64,000 nucleotides of DNA from Salvelinus alpinus (GCF_045679555.1 NC_092093.1:63060890-63124889); one strand, 5' to 3'; counted from the stretch's first letter, positions 39,771 through 51,702 are shown. Notes: generated from the letters alone by a model not told the origin. Numbers and translations: made by a program.

Positions 39771-40222
39771 CTGATACTTTTTAGACTTTTTCTGATAGAT
39801 ATTTTCTAAGACCTCTTTTCCATCTGTTTATCCAGAAATTAAAGCCTTTACTTATGTGTAATTTTTAAGATGAGAAAATGTATCTATGCCTTAATTTCCC
39901 CAAAATATAGACTCTTAACTTTCATTTTACACCTAATTTGATATGCTCCGATAAACGTCACATGTTGGTGCTCATGGGTCCTTTCACATGGAAATGCCCT
40001 GCTGTGTCTGTAGGATGGGGCCTTGTAATCCCAGGGGAATAAAAGAACATCAGATTCCGCCACAAAGGAAAATGCCACCGGTAAATTGGGATTGGGAGTT
40101 TACGCAGAATGGGGCTTAATCTGATTAATATGAAGGGGAGGGAGAAGGCTTCTGGATGTTACTCCATAATTGCATATTTCAGATGAGATGATATTCACAC
40201 ATTACTAGGTCACATATTGGAC
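39771..40222. other. Unique DNA, possible conserved element
   Basis: About 40010-40195 has several K50-homeodomain-like motifs (TGTAATCCC, TTAATCTGATTAATATG) and evenly complex sequence. No repeat character or coding frame was recognised. A regulatory role is a guess. Confidence 0.3.
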
Positions 40223-40752
40223 ACAGCCAGCCAGCCAATCAGTCAGCCAGTCAGCCAGTCAACCAGCCAGCCAGTCAGCCAGCCAGTCAATCAGCCAGTC
40301 AGCCAGTCAGTCAATCAGTCAGCCAGTCAATTAGTCAGTCAGTCAGCCAATCAGCCAGCTAGCCAGTCAGCCAGCCAGTCAATCAACCAGTCAATCAGCC
40401 AGTCAGCCAGCCAGTCAATCAGTCAACCAGTCAGCCAGTCAGTCAGTCAGTCAGAGCAGACTGATTGACTGACTTGCTGACTGGCTGATTGACTGGCTGG
40501 CTGACTGGCTGGCTGGTTGACTGGCTGACTGGCTGACTGACTGACTGATTAGGTATTTTTACTTTTACTGAAGAGCTCAGTGACTTTCAATGTGGCACCG
40601 TCAAAGGATGCCACCTTTCCAACAAGTCAGTTGGTCAAATGTATGCCCTGATAGAGCTGCCCTGGTCAACTGTAAGGGCTGTTATTGTGAAGTGACTGGC
40701 TGGCTGACTGGCTGATTGACTGGTTGATTGACTCAGTCAGTTAACCAGTCAT
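40223..40752. repeat. CAGT/CAGC simple-repeat palindrome split by Tc1 fragment
   Basis: From 40223 to about 40455 the plus strand is CAGTCAGCCAGTCAATCAGC-like; from about 40457 to 40548 it is the complement (GACTGGCTGACTGACTG), and this form resumes at 40694-40752 after a Tc1 piece. The two orientations meet near AGAGCAGACTGATTGACTGA at 40451-40471, so a long hairpin is possible. The Ser/Gln frame at 40217-40468 is an artefact. Confidence 0.9.
40553..40693 (+). mobile_element. Tc1-like 5' fragment inside the CAGT/CAGC array
   Basis: TGAAGAGCTCAGTGACTTTC through CAACTGTAAGGGCTGTTATT is the N-terminal coding region of the Tc1 family at 38888-39770, in the opposite orientation to that copy (matches 39632-39500 on the minus strand). 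Both ends are internal to the element and abut tandem repeat directly. Confidence 0.82.
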
Positions 40753-41466
40753 GGATAAACGTGGGAACATGTTCACCTGAGCTCAAGACTGACACACACA
40801 AACATCCTTTTTACAGTCACTCTAAAGATCACGACACAAAGACAAGCAAATATGAAAAATATATTCTTTAATGTAGCCATCACTGACTGTTACCATTAGA
40901 TTATTATGTGTAACTAATGTGTATAAAAATGCAGAAATGCTGATCATAAATAATGTATAATGCATGAATGAAAAGGAGAGTAAAAAGCAAAGGACAGTAG
41001 AAAACGCACTGTAGAAAAATGACTGTGTTACTTATTCATCTCATATATTCTATGATTTATTATTATGTCAGAGAAACAACACAGCAGGTCATTTTAGGCC
41101 ACAGGAATGACGTCTTAGTTGTCGAACTCCCCCAGGTCCAGCCAACAACATCCTCCCTGTGACCCGAGACTCCCTTCAAATGACCAAAATACATTCCAAT
41201 TGAAAACAGAGTCTTGGGATAAGCATACATTAATGCAAAAGAATCTGTAAAATAATTACTGCAACTGAATTGGTTACAATGGGAAATCATAACAGTCACA
41301 AACCACAGTTGGATCACCTGCTACTGTCCTCCCTTCCACTGGCATACTGTTATGTTCAGCTGATACCTTTCTTGGTCTTTCTGTTGTCTAGTAGGTCTAC
41401 CATTACTTGTTACTTCTGTAAACTCTCATTATCCTCTCTCCTCACGAGGGAGAGAAAACAGAATAT
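40753..41466. other. Unique non-coding DNA
   Basis: AT-rich intergenic sequence; frames at 41063-41317 and 41270-41551 show no domain. Nothing else was recognised. Confidence 0.4.
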
Positions 41467-42219
41467 ACACTACCGTTCAAAAGTTTGGGGTCACTTAGAA
41501 ATGTCCTTGTTTTTGAAAGGAAAGCAAATTTTGCCCATTAAAATAACATGAAATTGATCAGAAACACAGTGTAAACATTGTTAATGTTGTAAATGACTAT
41601 TGTAGCTGGAAACGGCTGATTTATGGAATATCTATATAGGCGTACGGAGGCCCATTATCAGCAACCATCACTCCTGTGTTCCAATGGCACGTTGTGTTAG
41701 CTAATCCAAGTTGATCATTTTAAAAGGGTAATTAATTTATCATTAGAAAACGCTTTGCAATTATGTTAGCACAGCTGAAAACGGTTGACTTGATAAAAGA
41801 AGCAATAAAACTGGCCTTCTTTAGACTAGTTGAGTATCTGGAGCATCAGCATTTGTGGGTTCGATTACAGGCTCAAAATGGCCAGAAACAAATAACTTTC
41901 TTCTAAAACTCGGCAGTCTATTCTTGTTCTGGGAAATTAAGGCTATTCCATGCGAGAAATTGCCAAGAAATGGAAGATCGCGTTCAACGCTGTGTACTAC
42001 TCCCTTCACAGAACAGAGCAAACTGTCTATAACCAGAATAGAAAGAGGAGTGGGAGGCCCCGGTGCCCAACTGAGCAAGAGGACAAGTACATTAGTGTGT
42101 CTACTTTGAGAAACAGACGCCTCACAAGTCCTCAACTGGCAGCTTCATTAAATAGTACGCGCAAAACACCAGTCTCAACGTCAACAGTGAAGAGGTGACT
42201 CCGGGATGCTGGCCTTTTA
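41467..42219 (+). pseudogene. Tc1-like relic A, TIR and transposase N-terminus
   Basis: It begins with a TIR (TACACTACCGTTCAAAAGTT). The transposase starts at about 41878 (MARNK, then a stop) and shows SMREIAKKWKIAFNAVYYSL and RKRSGRPRCPTEQEDKYI across two frames (41855-42198): the paired HTH region with the GRPR-type motif. It ends at about 42219 inside LRDAGL, before any catalytic residue, and is joined directly to relic B. Confidence 0.86.
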
Positions 42220-43566
42220 TACTCAAACTTGAGCTCAGGCGTATTCTGTTTCCATTGATCATCCTTGAGATGTTTCTACAAGTTGATTGTAGTCCACCTG
42301 TTGTAAATTCAATTGATTGGACATGATTTGGAAAGGCACACACCTGTCTATGTAAGGTACGACAGTTGACAGTGCATGTCAGAGCAGAAACCAAGCCATG
42401 AGGTCGAAGGAATTGTCCATAGAGGTCCGAGACAGGATTGTGTCGAGGCACAGATCTTGGGAAGTGTACCAAAACATTTCTGCAGCATTGAAGGTCTCCA
42501 AGAACACGGTGGCCTCCATCATTCTTAAATGGAAGTAGGTTGGAACCACGAAGACTCTTCCTAGAGCTGGCCGCCTGGCCAAACTGAACAATCAGGGGAG
42601 AAGGGCCTTAGTCAGGGAGGTGACCAAGAATTCTATGGTCACTCTGAAAGAGCTCCAGACTTCCTCTGTGGAGATGGGAGAAACTTCTAGAAGGACAACC
42701 ATCTCTGCAGCACTCCAACAATCAGGCCTTTATGGTAGAGTGGCCAGACGGAAGCCACTCTTCACTAAAAGGCACATGACAATCCACTTGGAGTTTGCCA
42801 AACGGCACTTAAAGACTCTCATACCATGAGAGTCTTTAGGTGGGGACGAAAACAAGAATCTTGTTTTGAGAAGCAAGATTCTTTGGCCTGATGAAACCAA
42901 GATTGAACCCTTAGCCTGAATGCCAAGCGTCACGTCTGGAGGAAACCTGGCATGGTGGTTGCAGCATCATGCTGTGGGGATGTTTTTCAGCAGCAGAGAC
43001 TGGGAGACTAGTCAGGATCGAGGGAAAGGCGAATGGCGCAAACTACAGAGAGATCCTTGATGAAAACCTGCTCCAGAGCGCTCAGGACCTTGGACTGTGG
43101 TGAAGGTTCACCTTCCAACAGGATAACGACCCTAAGCACACAGCAAGACAATGCAGGAGTGGCTTCGCAACAAGTCTCTGAATGTCCTTGAGTGGCCCAG
43201 CCAGAGCCCAGACTTTAACCCGATCGAACATCTCTGGAGAGACCTGAAAATAGCTATGCAGCAACGCTCCCCAGTCAACCTGGCAGAGCTTGAGAGGATA
43301 TGCAGAGAAGAATGGGAGAAACTCCCCAAATAAAGTTGTGCCGAGCTTGTAGTATCATACCCAAGAAGACTCGAGGCTGTAATCGCTGTCAAGGGTGCTT
43401 CAACAAAGTACTGAGTAAAGGGTCTGTATTTGCTTTGTCATTATGGGGTATTGTGTGTAGATTGAGGAGGGAAAAAAACTATTTGATGCATTTAAGTATA
43501 AGGCTGTAACATAAAAAATGTGGAAAATGTCAAGGGGCCTGCATACTTTCTGAATGGTCTGTATAT
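42220..43566 (+). pseudogene. Tc1-like relic B, nearly full transposase with 3' TIR
   Basis: Start codon at 42398 (MRSKELSIEVRDRIVSRH); stop TAG at about 42536; then GRLAKLNNQGRRALVREVTK and RTTISAALQQSGLYGRVARR to about 42827, another stop, the first catalytic Asp region at about 42885-42905 (LWPDETKI), the second at about 43109-43140 (FQQDNDPKH), and WPSQSPDFNPIEHLW at about 43190-43235, which retains the catalytic Glu. The frame ends at 43333. The 3' TIR ends near TTTCTGAATGGTCTGTATAT at 43566. The 5' TIR is missing where it joins relic A. The domain order is that of a DD34E enzyme, disabled by stops and frameshifts. Confidence 0.88.
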
Positions 43567-44762
43567 ACAGAACCAGTCAAAAGTTTGTACACATCTACTC
43601 ATTCAAGGGTTTTTCTTCATTTTTTAAAATTATTTTCTACATTGTAGAATAATGGTGAAGACATCAAAACTATGAAATAACAAATACTGAATCATGTAGT
43701 AACCAAAAAGTGTTAAACAAATCAAAATATATTTTATATTTTATATTCTTCAAAATAGCCACCCTTTGAGATAGTGTATCGCTGCAGAATGCTGTGGTAG
43801 CCATGCTGCTTAAGTGTGCCTGGAATTCTAAATAAATCACAGACAGTGTCACCAGCAAAGCAGCCCCACACCATCACACCTCCTCCTCCATGCTTCACGG
43901 TGGGAACCACACATGCGGAGATCATCCGTTCACCTACTCTGCATCTCACAAAGACACGGCGGTTGGAACCAAAACTCTCAAATTTGGACTCATCAGACCA
44001 AAGGATAGATTTTCACCGGTGTAATGTTCATTGCTCATGTTTCTTGGCCCAAGCAAGTCTCTTATTTTTATTGGTGTCCTTTAGTAGTGGTTTCTTTGCA
44101 GCAATTTGACCATGAAGGCCTGATTCATGCAGTCTCCTCTGAACAGTTGATGTTGAGATGGGTTTGTTACTTGAACTCTGTGAAGCATCTATTTGGGCTG
44201 CAATTTCTGAGGCTGGTAACTCTAATGAACTTATCCTCATGAGAGACAGTTTCATCATAGTGCTTGATGGTTTTTGCGACTGCACTTGAAGAAATGTTCA
44301 AAGTTCTTGAAATTTTCCGCATTAACTGACCTTCATGTCTTAAAGTAACGATGGACTGTCATTTCTCTTTGCTTATTTGAGCTGCTCTTGCCATAATATG
44401 GACTTGGTCTTTTACCAAAAAGGGCTATCTTCTGTATACCACCCCTACCTTGTCACAACACAACTGATTGGCTCATGCACGTTAAGAAGGAAAGAAATTC
44501 CACAAATTAACTTTTAACAAGGCACACCTGTTATTTGAAACACATTCCAGGTGACTACCTCATGAAGCTGGTTGAAAGAATGCCACGAGTGTGCAAAGCT
44601 GTCATCAAGGCAAGGGGTGGCTACTATTACTACATGATTCCATATGTGTTATTTCATAGTTTTGATGTCTTCACTATTATTCTACAATGTAGAAAATAGT
44701 AAAAATTAAGAAAAACCCTGGAATGAGTAGGTGTGTCCAAACCTTTGACTGGTACTGTATAT
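43567..44762 (-). pseudogene. Tc1-like relic C with both TIRs and an internal deletion
   Basis: TIRs match at the two ends: ACCAGTCAAAAGTTTGTACA at 43572 and, in reverse complement, TACCAGTCAAAGGTTTGGAC at the right. TA dinucleotides flank both. The minus-strand transposase begins at about 44390 (MARAAQISKEK, then a stop), shows the HTH region at 44285-44028 and VVPTVKHGGGGVMVWGCFAG at about 43905, then passes from YHSILQRY straight to GGYFEEYKI at about 43740. The region with the second Asp and the Glu is gone, and the element is about 1.2 kb instead of about 1.6 kb. Confidence 0.87.
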
Positions 44763-45829
44763 ATTACATATATATATTTTATATATATATATAATCCTAA
44801 TCGGATCTCATTTGCTGTGTTTACTTTCTGGTTTGTTTCGATAAGCCCCTCTGAGTCCTTGTTTCAGTTTTGCCCCACATTTTAATTTTACTGTATCAAT
44901 CTGCATTGAACAATGTAGTCTACATTACATAATGGTATCATGTGCCTGACTAAAGAGCGTTGTATCCCAGCAGTTGATATTGGTTGGCTGAGCCCAATGC
45001 AGGTCATATACTGTATCTTTGTTCCTCTGTTATGAACCGACATGGGTCATTCAATTCCCAGAGTTTTAGCCTGTTACTGATATGAAGGGGACAGTTGAAT
45101 TCACTGTGCTTATGTATTTTCCATGTTTATCATCCTTAGCATACATCACATTCATTTTATGGATAGGTACCCTGGTGGCTCTTGATATGGTAAATTGGAT
45201 ATTTTATGGTTTAATGAAAAGGGAGCTTTTTTATCTTTCCCCTTTTATTCATGACCTCTGAGTCTAGCCATAAACGCCTTTAAGACAGGTTTGGCTTTGT
45301 TAGATTCATGAATAAAAACGATGCTGTTGATTATGGCTATTGGCTACTGTTAGCCGGCTGGCTGCTGAGCACTGATGGTACAGCTAGGAACCTACCTGTA
45401 TTATTGTAGTGTACCACTGCCCCGTCATACAGTTGCCAGAGAACCATAGATGTACTGTTCAGAGTTTGGGAAACTGTCCTCATGTTGTCTCAGTCAATAA
45501 ATAGCTACTATCATCTATCTAAATGAGCTATACAGGAAGTAATGGTGAAACACATTCAATTCAAACCCTCTCCAGATCCCTCTTCAACAGACTTGCAGGT
45601 CTGAATCAGTGAAGCGAAAAACAACATAAAACTCAGAATAAGACAACACATATCAAGCTAACTGACACAGTTTACCAAAGTGGAAGTCTTCATGTTCTGA
45701 AAAAATATTTTCTCAAATTACACCGTTTTAGCTGCTTTGTACCATATGTGCCTTGTTCATGTTTCCTTTTGACATTGTTCTGGTTCTTCCTCACACATAT
45801 GGCTCTTTCTCACCCCAGGGGAGGAGGCT

Positions 45830-45960
45830 CTATTGGGCTAATGTGAGTATTAGTATGGGTTAAATGCTCCCGTCATTTATGCATTAATGCATATTGCATA
45901 ATTGATGTTTTTGTGAAGTCTCAGTTTCCAATGGCCCCTAGTACTATTATATGTCTGTCA
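45830..45960. promoter_or_regulatory. Candidate conserved element with POU-like sites
   Basis: The core reads CATTTATGCATTAATGCATA followed by TTGCATAATTGATG: overlapping octamer/POU and homeodomain motifs with partial palindromic order. Located about 4 kb downstream of bhlhe22. Motif-based inference only. Confidence 0.3.
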
Positions 45961-47559
45961 TTACTATGATGGGTGTAAAAATGTGCACTACAGTTATTTT
46001 AATACTGGAAAGAGTACTGAAAGCTGAAACAATCCAGTCTTGTGCTTCAGCTCCTGAAAGTAGTTGATTTCTAGCAGTAATTGCTGACAGTATTTATATG
46101 CCAGAGCCATTCTTGATGTGTGCCTGATTATTTCCCCTCCTGATTAAGGTTCATTGTGTGGTGATTCAAGCCGTTTATGCGCTTGATGGGATTAGATAGG
46201 ATAGTGTAATGACCCTGTTGTGTAAATGGCTCATATACACACACTGGGCCCTAGATTGGAAACTGGCACAGAAATATGACAAAGCCGTGAACAGGGTAGA
46301 TAATGTCAGATGGATATTCAGATCTTTAGAATAATGATGGCAAACACACAGGACTGTGTATGATCTTAGCGATGACTTGAAGGAAACCCTTTGCTTATAT
46401 ATGTGGCTTTTTAGTATTAAAATCAAGGATACTCTACTATGATGCACGCTGCCAGTGTGCAATATCCTCCGTTTCCTGAGCCTCTAGACTTGAATAAGAA
46501 TCCGACACAAAATGCTGTAAACGGACAGCATTTAAAGGCATGCCATTGTGGGCAATATTTCACTGGCATTAATATGATGAAGTCCAGGTTTCTGCTTTAG
46601 AAACAATATGTTTTGGTGTATTTAAAATTAATATGAAATGTAATTTAATTTAAAATGAGTATGGTGTATTTTATACTTCCATTGAATTGTTTATTTCAAA
46701 GATGAATCAAATAAAATGATAAGGCACCCATGATTGTGCCTTAAAGGCTTACTAGAAAGAGGAATTCATCCTTAAATGCAGCAAGTTAGTTTTCTGTCTA
46801 TGGGCCAGAGGGACCAGACTTATCCCATAGTTTGCTGAGAACAAGGTCTTTGAGAGAGCGGTGTCAATTCATGTTTATCTGGTCCCAAAGTAGTTGTTCA
46901 GTTGGCACAAACATTCTGCAGTTGTCTTCAGCTAGCACCCCTGAAAACGTCTGAAAATGAGGACTTGCGCTGTCCATGGTTCTGAAATGCTCGCGTTGAT
47001 GACTACTGACGTCAAATAGCTTACTGTCACTGTGAAGACTCAACTAAGTGGCTCAACTATACACTATGAATGTGAACGAAAATATTTTCGAGATTTTATA
47101 GTAGCACCAAATATTTTTTTTAATATATAAATTAAACGGTAATTTTTTTGACCTATATTATCTTGAATTACCATTATTTTTTCAATAATATTATTGTTGT
47201 TAATATCTATTTTGGTGTAATTTGGTTTTGTTTTAATTTCGTTATTAATTTTTGCTCAACAATTTTTTGTTAAAAAGATCTACTCATTGGAAAACATTAC
47301 ATTATCAAAGCTAGATCATATTGTTGGTCGCAATGAATTGCACCAGCCGGAAAAGTAGATCAAAAGATTTGTCCTAGTTCCTGTCTTCCTCCTCGACCAG
47401 CTCTTATTGTAGTCTGTCCTCCATTAATTGGATTAAGTGTGTGATTTCTAGGATAATACACAATTGCTCCAGTTTAAATACAATTTCACTAGGTTGCCCT
47501 TTGGCCCTGTCTTTTACTCTCAGTCATGCTGATGGACAAGAGAAACAGGACAATACAGG

Positions 47560-47850
47560 ACAATACACACCGACGGCAATGCTGCTGATCACTGTGCTAC
47601 GTTGTTATTAAAGACACCCAATTACGGCAATGAACAGTGTCGTAATTACGTTCCTTAATCACATTCTGGAGGTCTAATTGCCTTAACGATGTGTTTCATT
47701 AAACGAATGTAGGTATTACAGTCGACAGTTTTCATACACAGTTGTTGTCTAATTAACATATTATTAGACACCGTCATGGAAATTGTTTTAATAATCATAA
47801 TTAAGCCTGGCTGAGCTTTGTAAAGTAATACTAACAGACATGTCTTTCTA
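47560..47850. promoter_or_regulatory. Candidate enhancer: dense ATTA-motif cluster
   Basis: Within 290 bp there are about ten ATTA/TAAT cores, among them CCAATTACGG, GTAATTACG, CTTAATCAC, TCTAATTGCC, TCTAATTAAC, ATATTATTAG and AATCATAATTAAGCC. It lies about 1.5 kb beyond the bhlhe22 stop codon. Such clusters are typical of neural enhancers bound by LIM- and paired-class homeodomain proteins; function is inferred. Confidence 0.35.
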
Positions 47851-48330
47851 GCCAGAGGGCAACATTGCCCACCACGTCTGGCCTTTGCTCCCAAGGCTTC
47901 GTGCTCCTTTACAGTTCAACGTCCAGAAAAGTTACCGCTTTTGATGGAGCAGAAAATTATCAACTCATTATTCTTACACAACATGCTTGGCATATGGCGA
48001 GGTTCCGAGGATCAACAAGCACTTTTTGGTTTTAGTAGGCTAAGACATGACCTGAGAAAAGGAGAAATTAAAATGCATTGTTATTTAGGCTTTGATGCAG
48101 GAATATAGAATTATACATGGAATATAAAATAAAGTTAGAATGGTAATAGTCGATAATCACGTGCAAAATACAATTTCTTGAAAATATGCTAAAATAGCCA
48201 AGTTCAGATTTTTCGAAGATGAATGAGGCAAAATTAACGTCGATCCTCAGAAAAATAGAATTCAGTCCGCTTTCTTATATTTCTCCACTTTGTGTCTACA
48301 CATCAGACGAGCAGACGAAGGAATTCGTTA

Positions 48331-49277
48331 TGTTCAAAATATTTTAATAAAGCTTTCCAACACATAAACACATACAAATGGCCCTCTTTATTCATATAGT
48401 ACAGTAACTAATGTATCTACAATAATGCACTGCTTGACCTGACAGCGCGCCTGATCCCTCAAGACCTCGGCCTTATTGCAAGAGTGTATAAGAAATTAGG
48501 CAAATCAGACACGTCGCTATGCAGTATACAGTGTACCACCATGCAAATAAAATGTTTCAAATCAATAAATTAAAGGAAAAAAATCGAAAAGGACGTAAAC
48601 TGAAGATACAGGCCATTAGAGACTCAAACGCCATTATATTACAGTGCCAAAGAAACTGTCAATGTAGCACAAGTGTTTCATAAAAAAGTAGTTAAATGAC
48701 AATATACTTTGGGGTGAGAGATGAAAACAAATATTTCGTATTCAACTCAGTTCACTTTGCTTTCCCTCAGGACATGCCTATGGGATGCTCAGTGAATTCT
48801 CAAAAGTTCACCAAATAACGACCAATAAGCAAACGCCTTCATAAGTTATAAATCAAGTCAATAAAGCAGCAAGTTTGTGGTTTCTTATATTAACTAATGT
48901 TCCATCTATTCAAGTGAGATGGTCGCATGTTGTCAGATCAACACTCCATACAGGGTCCATATTTGAGCAAGTAATTAACAATTGTCAATCCAGCACCACT
49001 TGCGCTCCTAAACTTCTGTTTGGTTTTTCACTTTCATTCATACCAGCACTTAAATGATGCTTTATATACACAATCAAGTATTGTCTGAACAAAAAGCGCT
49101 TCTTTGAATGCATTTGTAAATGTTATAAAAGTAGGCCTACTGATCATCAGCTTTACTTCATGGTCTACACTGACTTGCAACCTTTCCAAAGTCGCCGTGT
49201 GTTTTAAAAAGTGGTGTTGTTTTTTTCTTGCATGTGCTTCTCTGAGTCTCTGGTACCGGCTCGTTGTTGTGATGCTG
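48331..49277 (-). other. Probable 3' UTR and downstream flank of bhlhe22
   Basis: AT-rich, without repeats. A minus-strand AATAAA hexamer occurs where the plus strand reads CTTTATTCATA near 48387, which would give a 3' UTR of about 0.9 kb. No transcript evidence is available. Confidence 0.35.
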
Positions 49278-50105
49278 TTAAGGCTTGTCAGTGCATTGTT
49301 TAAACAGGCTCGAGGTGACGTTGTTGAAAAGGACACATTTGTCCGGGCAGGAAGACCCGGCCAATCCGGTGGTGAAGGGGTACACAGGCGGCTGGTCGTA
49401 CGCACTTATCCCCGCGCTCAGACCCGGTAGACCCGGAGCAGCAAGGGCCGTTGTGGCGGGTATGGACGCCGCTGAGATGGCCTGACCCTGGTTCAGATAG
49501 GCCACCAGCCTCCTCATCTCTTCCAGAGCCTGCGCCTGCATGAGGATGTAGTTTTTGGCGAGTAGCAAAGTGGCGATTTTGGAGAGTTTCCGCACTGAGG
49601 GGCTGTGCGCGTACGGGATGACAGAGCGCAGCTCGTCCAGCGCGTCGTTCAGGTCGTGCATCCTTCGTCTCTCCCGCGCGTTGATGTTTAGTCTGAGTGT
49701 TTTCTGCTCTTTATTTTTCTTACCTCCCTCCGGTTTACCGGCGGCCACCGTTCTCCCATCGGCCAGGAGGACCATCTCACATCTGCCGTCGCTGTCATCG
49801 TCCTGACTCTGCTCCCCGCCACTGCTCTCGGCCGCCGAGGTCCTGTTGCTGCTCTCGCCGAACTTGACGCACAAAGATCCGGTCGGCAGACCCAGCGGTC
49901 CCCCTCGACCGCCAGCCAGTCCACCGGGTTGAATCGGGTCTGAGTCGGTCTGGTCGAAACAGCTGATTGGTGACTGGCGGTCCCTGGACCCCGGCAGGTC
50001 AACACCAGCCGCTGACCTGAAGGAGTCCATCTTTCTGTTGGAGACAGCACTGAGTGTTTTGTGGAAAATATCTCCCGGTCCGTTCAAGTTCATTCTCCTG
50101 TCCAT
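49278..50105 (-). CDS. bhlhe22: bHLH transcription factor Bhlhe22 (Bhlhb5)
   Basis: A 275-residue intronless frame. The start at 50105 has G at -3 and +4, and the N-terminus [20 protein letters not shown] fits the family. Residues 92-109 ([18 protein letters not shown]) are the conserved acidic block. The basic region is at about 141-153 ([13 protein letters not shown]), with helix 1 to about 163, loop SPSVRKLS, helix 2 to about 197, and the tail [14 protein letters not shown]. The C-terminus ends FKQCTDKP, close to the mammalian end. The Glu and Arg residues of the basic region (ARERRR) that contact E-box DNA are present. The family acts in the nucleus as a repressor, often with Prdm8, in retinal amacrine/bipolar cells, cortex and dorsal horn interneurons. 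It is shorter than the human protein because the Gly/Ser-rich tracts are missing. Bhlhe23 is the alternative, but the N- and C-termini fit Bhlhe22 better. A salmonid may carry a second ohnolog elsewhere. Confidence 0.95.
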   Translation of the reverse strand: MDRRMNLNGPGDIFHKTLSAVSNRKMDSFRSAAGVDLPGSRDRQSPISCFDQTDSDPIQPGGLAGGRGGPLGLPTGSLCVKFGESSNRTSAAESSGGEQSQDDDSDGRCEMVLLADGRTVAAGKPEGGKKNKEQKTLRLNINARERRRMHDLNDALDELRSVIPYAHSPSVRKLSKIATLLLAKNYILMQAQALEEMRRLVAYLNQGQAISAASIPATTALAAPGLPGLSAGISAYDQPPVYPFTTGLAGSSCPDKCVLFNNVTSSLFKQCTDKP

Positions 50106-50700
50106 AGCACTTCCTCTCCTCCAGACGCTGCTTTAGTGGGTGGCAGTTTCTGGAGACTCTCTCCCGGCGACGGCTCTTGTATAAGTTTCTTGCTTTGTGC
50201 GCTGTCAGAGAGAGTGAGTTGGTCTTGATGCCTTATTATTGCTCGACTTGTCAACTGAGATGTGGAGACGCATCGGCTCTCTCTCTACCTCTCTGCGCTC
50301 ACGCTGCTTATTCGCTCTGATTCACCTTCAGCAGATCTCCACGGCGATCAGCATCACGCGCAAAACGGGGGAGTCTTTTACATCATTATCTCGAGGCGGG
50401 TTAATATGAAGAGGATTTGCCTATTGGGATACCGCTCTCTCGCACTCTCTCTGCCCCCTCTGTCTACCCAATCAGGTTAACGATGTAATTAATGGGATTT
50501 TAACAAACAATCCCGAGTGCTCTCCACCTCCTCCCTCTGTATCTCTCTGTCCTTCTCAGTCTGGGTATAGTGGCTCCGTGTGCACACATGTTGTGAGGAG
50601 CTGCCTACAGCTTTATAATGGGGCGCTGGGGTTTATTATACGAGTCACCGTCTGTATAAAAGCTTGAGTACATGTTTGCAAGGTGCTGGTCCTATTAGGA
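50106..50700 (-). promoter_or_regulatory. Probable bhlhe22 promoter and 5' UTR region
   Basis: Upstream of the start codon on the minus strand. A TATA-like ATTATAAAGC lies on the minus strand at about 50610-50620, which would place a start site near 50585 and give a 5' UTR of about 480 bases. Homeodomain-like GATGTAATTAATGGGATT lies at about 50483. No CpG island statistics were computed. Confidence 0.35.
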
Positions 50701-51537
50701 ACCCCAACCACTGCTTTTGAAAGTGACATGCCAAGCGACATTCACCCGTCAGTGGGCAATCTAAATGCGCCTCTCTATTTCAGAATGATGGATACGTCGT
50801 AGGGATAATATAACTCTTTATTGACTATTGAGACACTAGACTGTCTTTATCCTCAAGTGTGAGTGTGTCTCCTTCCCTGCGTTCTCCTCTGTCTTAATAA
50901 GAAGCTCTTCATTTGTAGACCAATATGATATTGGTCTTTTGGCTGTTGATTCAAATGTATAACTATTTTAATCCTGTTCAAACTGTGTACTGAGAATAGA
51001 AAACGCAGGCAATAGCCTACAGTTTCTAGCCTAAAATCCAGAACCTGTTTTACTAACATTCCATGTCTTGTACTACGTGTCATGCCAAATGTTTTGTCAA
51101 ATGTAAAGTTTCTTGTTTCATTGTACATGTCATTGATGGCCCCTGGATGCGAGCCTCTCTCTATAACTTGTGACTCTCCCTAAAGAGCTCCTATTATCGT
51201 GACAATACATTTGCAATGACAGCTGTAGGCTATCACATGTCAATGCATGTCTTACAATAAGCTTTGCAAGGCAGCATTGAGCTATTAATGCACTAATGTA
51301 ACTTTTTTTTGCCATTTAATAATTGTAAGTAAGCTAACTGTACACATTCATTGACTGAGTAAAATCGATTTATTTAAATCAGAAAGAACCAACCCATCCA
51401 AAAAGTCAAGCTGGCTATAGCCATTACTTGTGCTGACATTGCCATCTACTGTCAAGAAGTGTATCCTACATCTATGACAAAATATTTCCCAACCAAACTT
51501 TGCAGAATTTATGCTTTCCTTTATCTCCAATTAGGAA
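50701..51537. other. Unique DNA upstream of bhlhe22
   Basis: Low-repeat sequence. Frames at 50853-51128, 51130-51315 and 51348-51530 show no domain. No feature recognised. Confidence 0.4.

Positions 51538-51702
<165 letters not shown>

Larger units (their letters stand above)
44763..48330. other. Low-repeat intergenic DNA downstream of bhlhe22
   Basis: Starts with a TA-rich patch (44760-44800). No transposon or exon was recognised over 3.5 kb, in sharp contrast to the rest of the window. Evenly complex, AT-rich segments dense in homeodomain and POU-like motifs lie near 45100-45330, 45830-45960, 46090-46190 and 47560-47850. The frames at 46175-46462 and 47655-47894 (minus strand) have no domain. 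Being free of insertions next to a developmental transcription factor gene is what regulatory landscapes look like, but conservation is untested. Confidence 0.4.

Noticed and set aside
40217..40468. 83-aa Ser/Gln/Pro frame resembling a low-complexity protein
   Set aside because: Translation of the CAGT/CAGC simple repeat.
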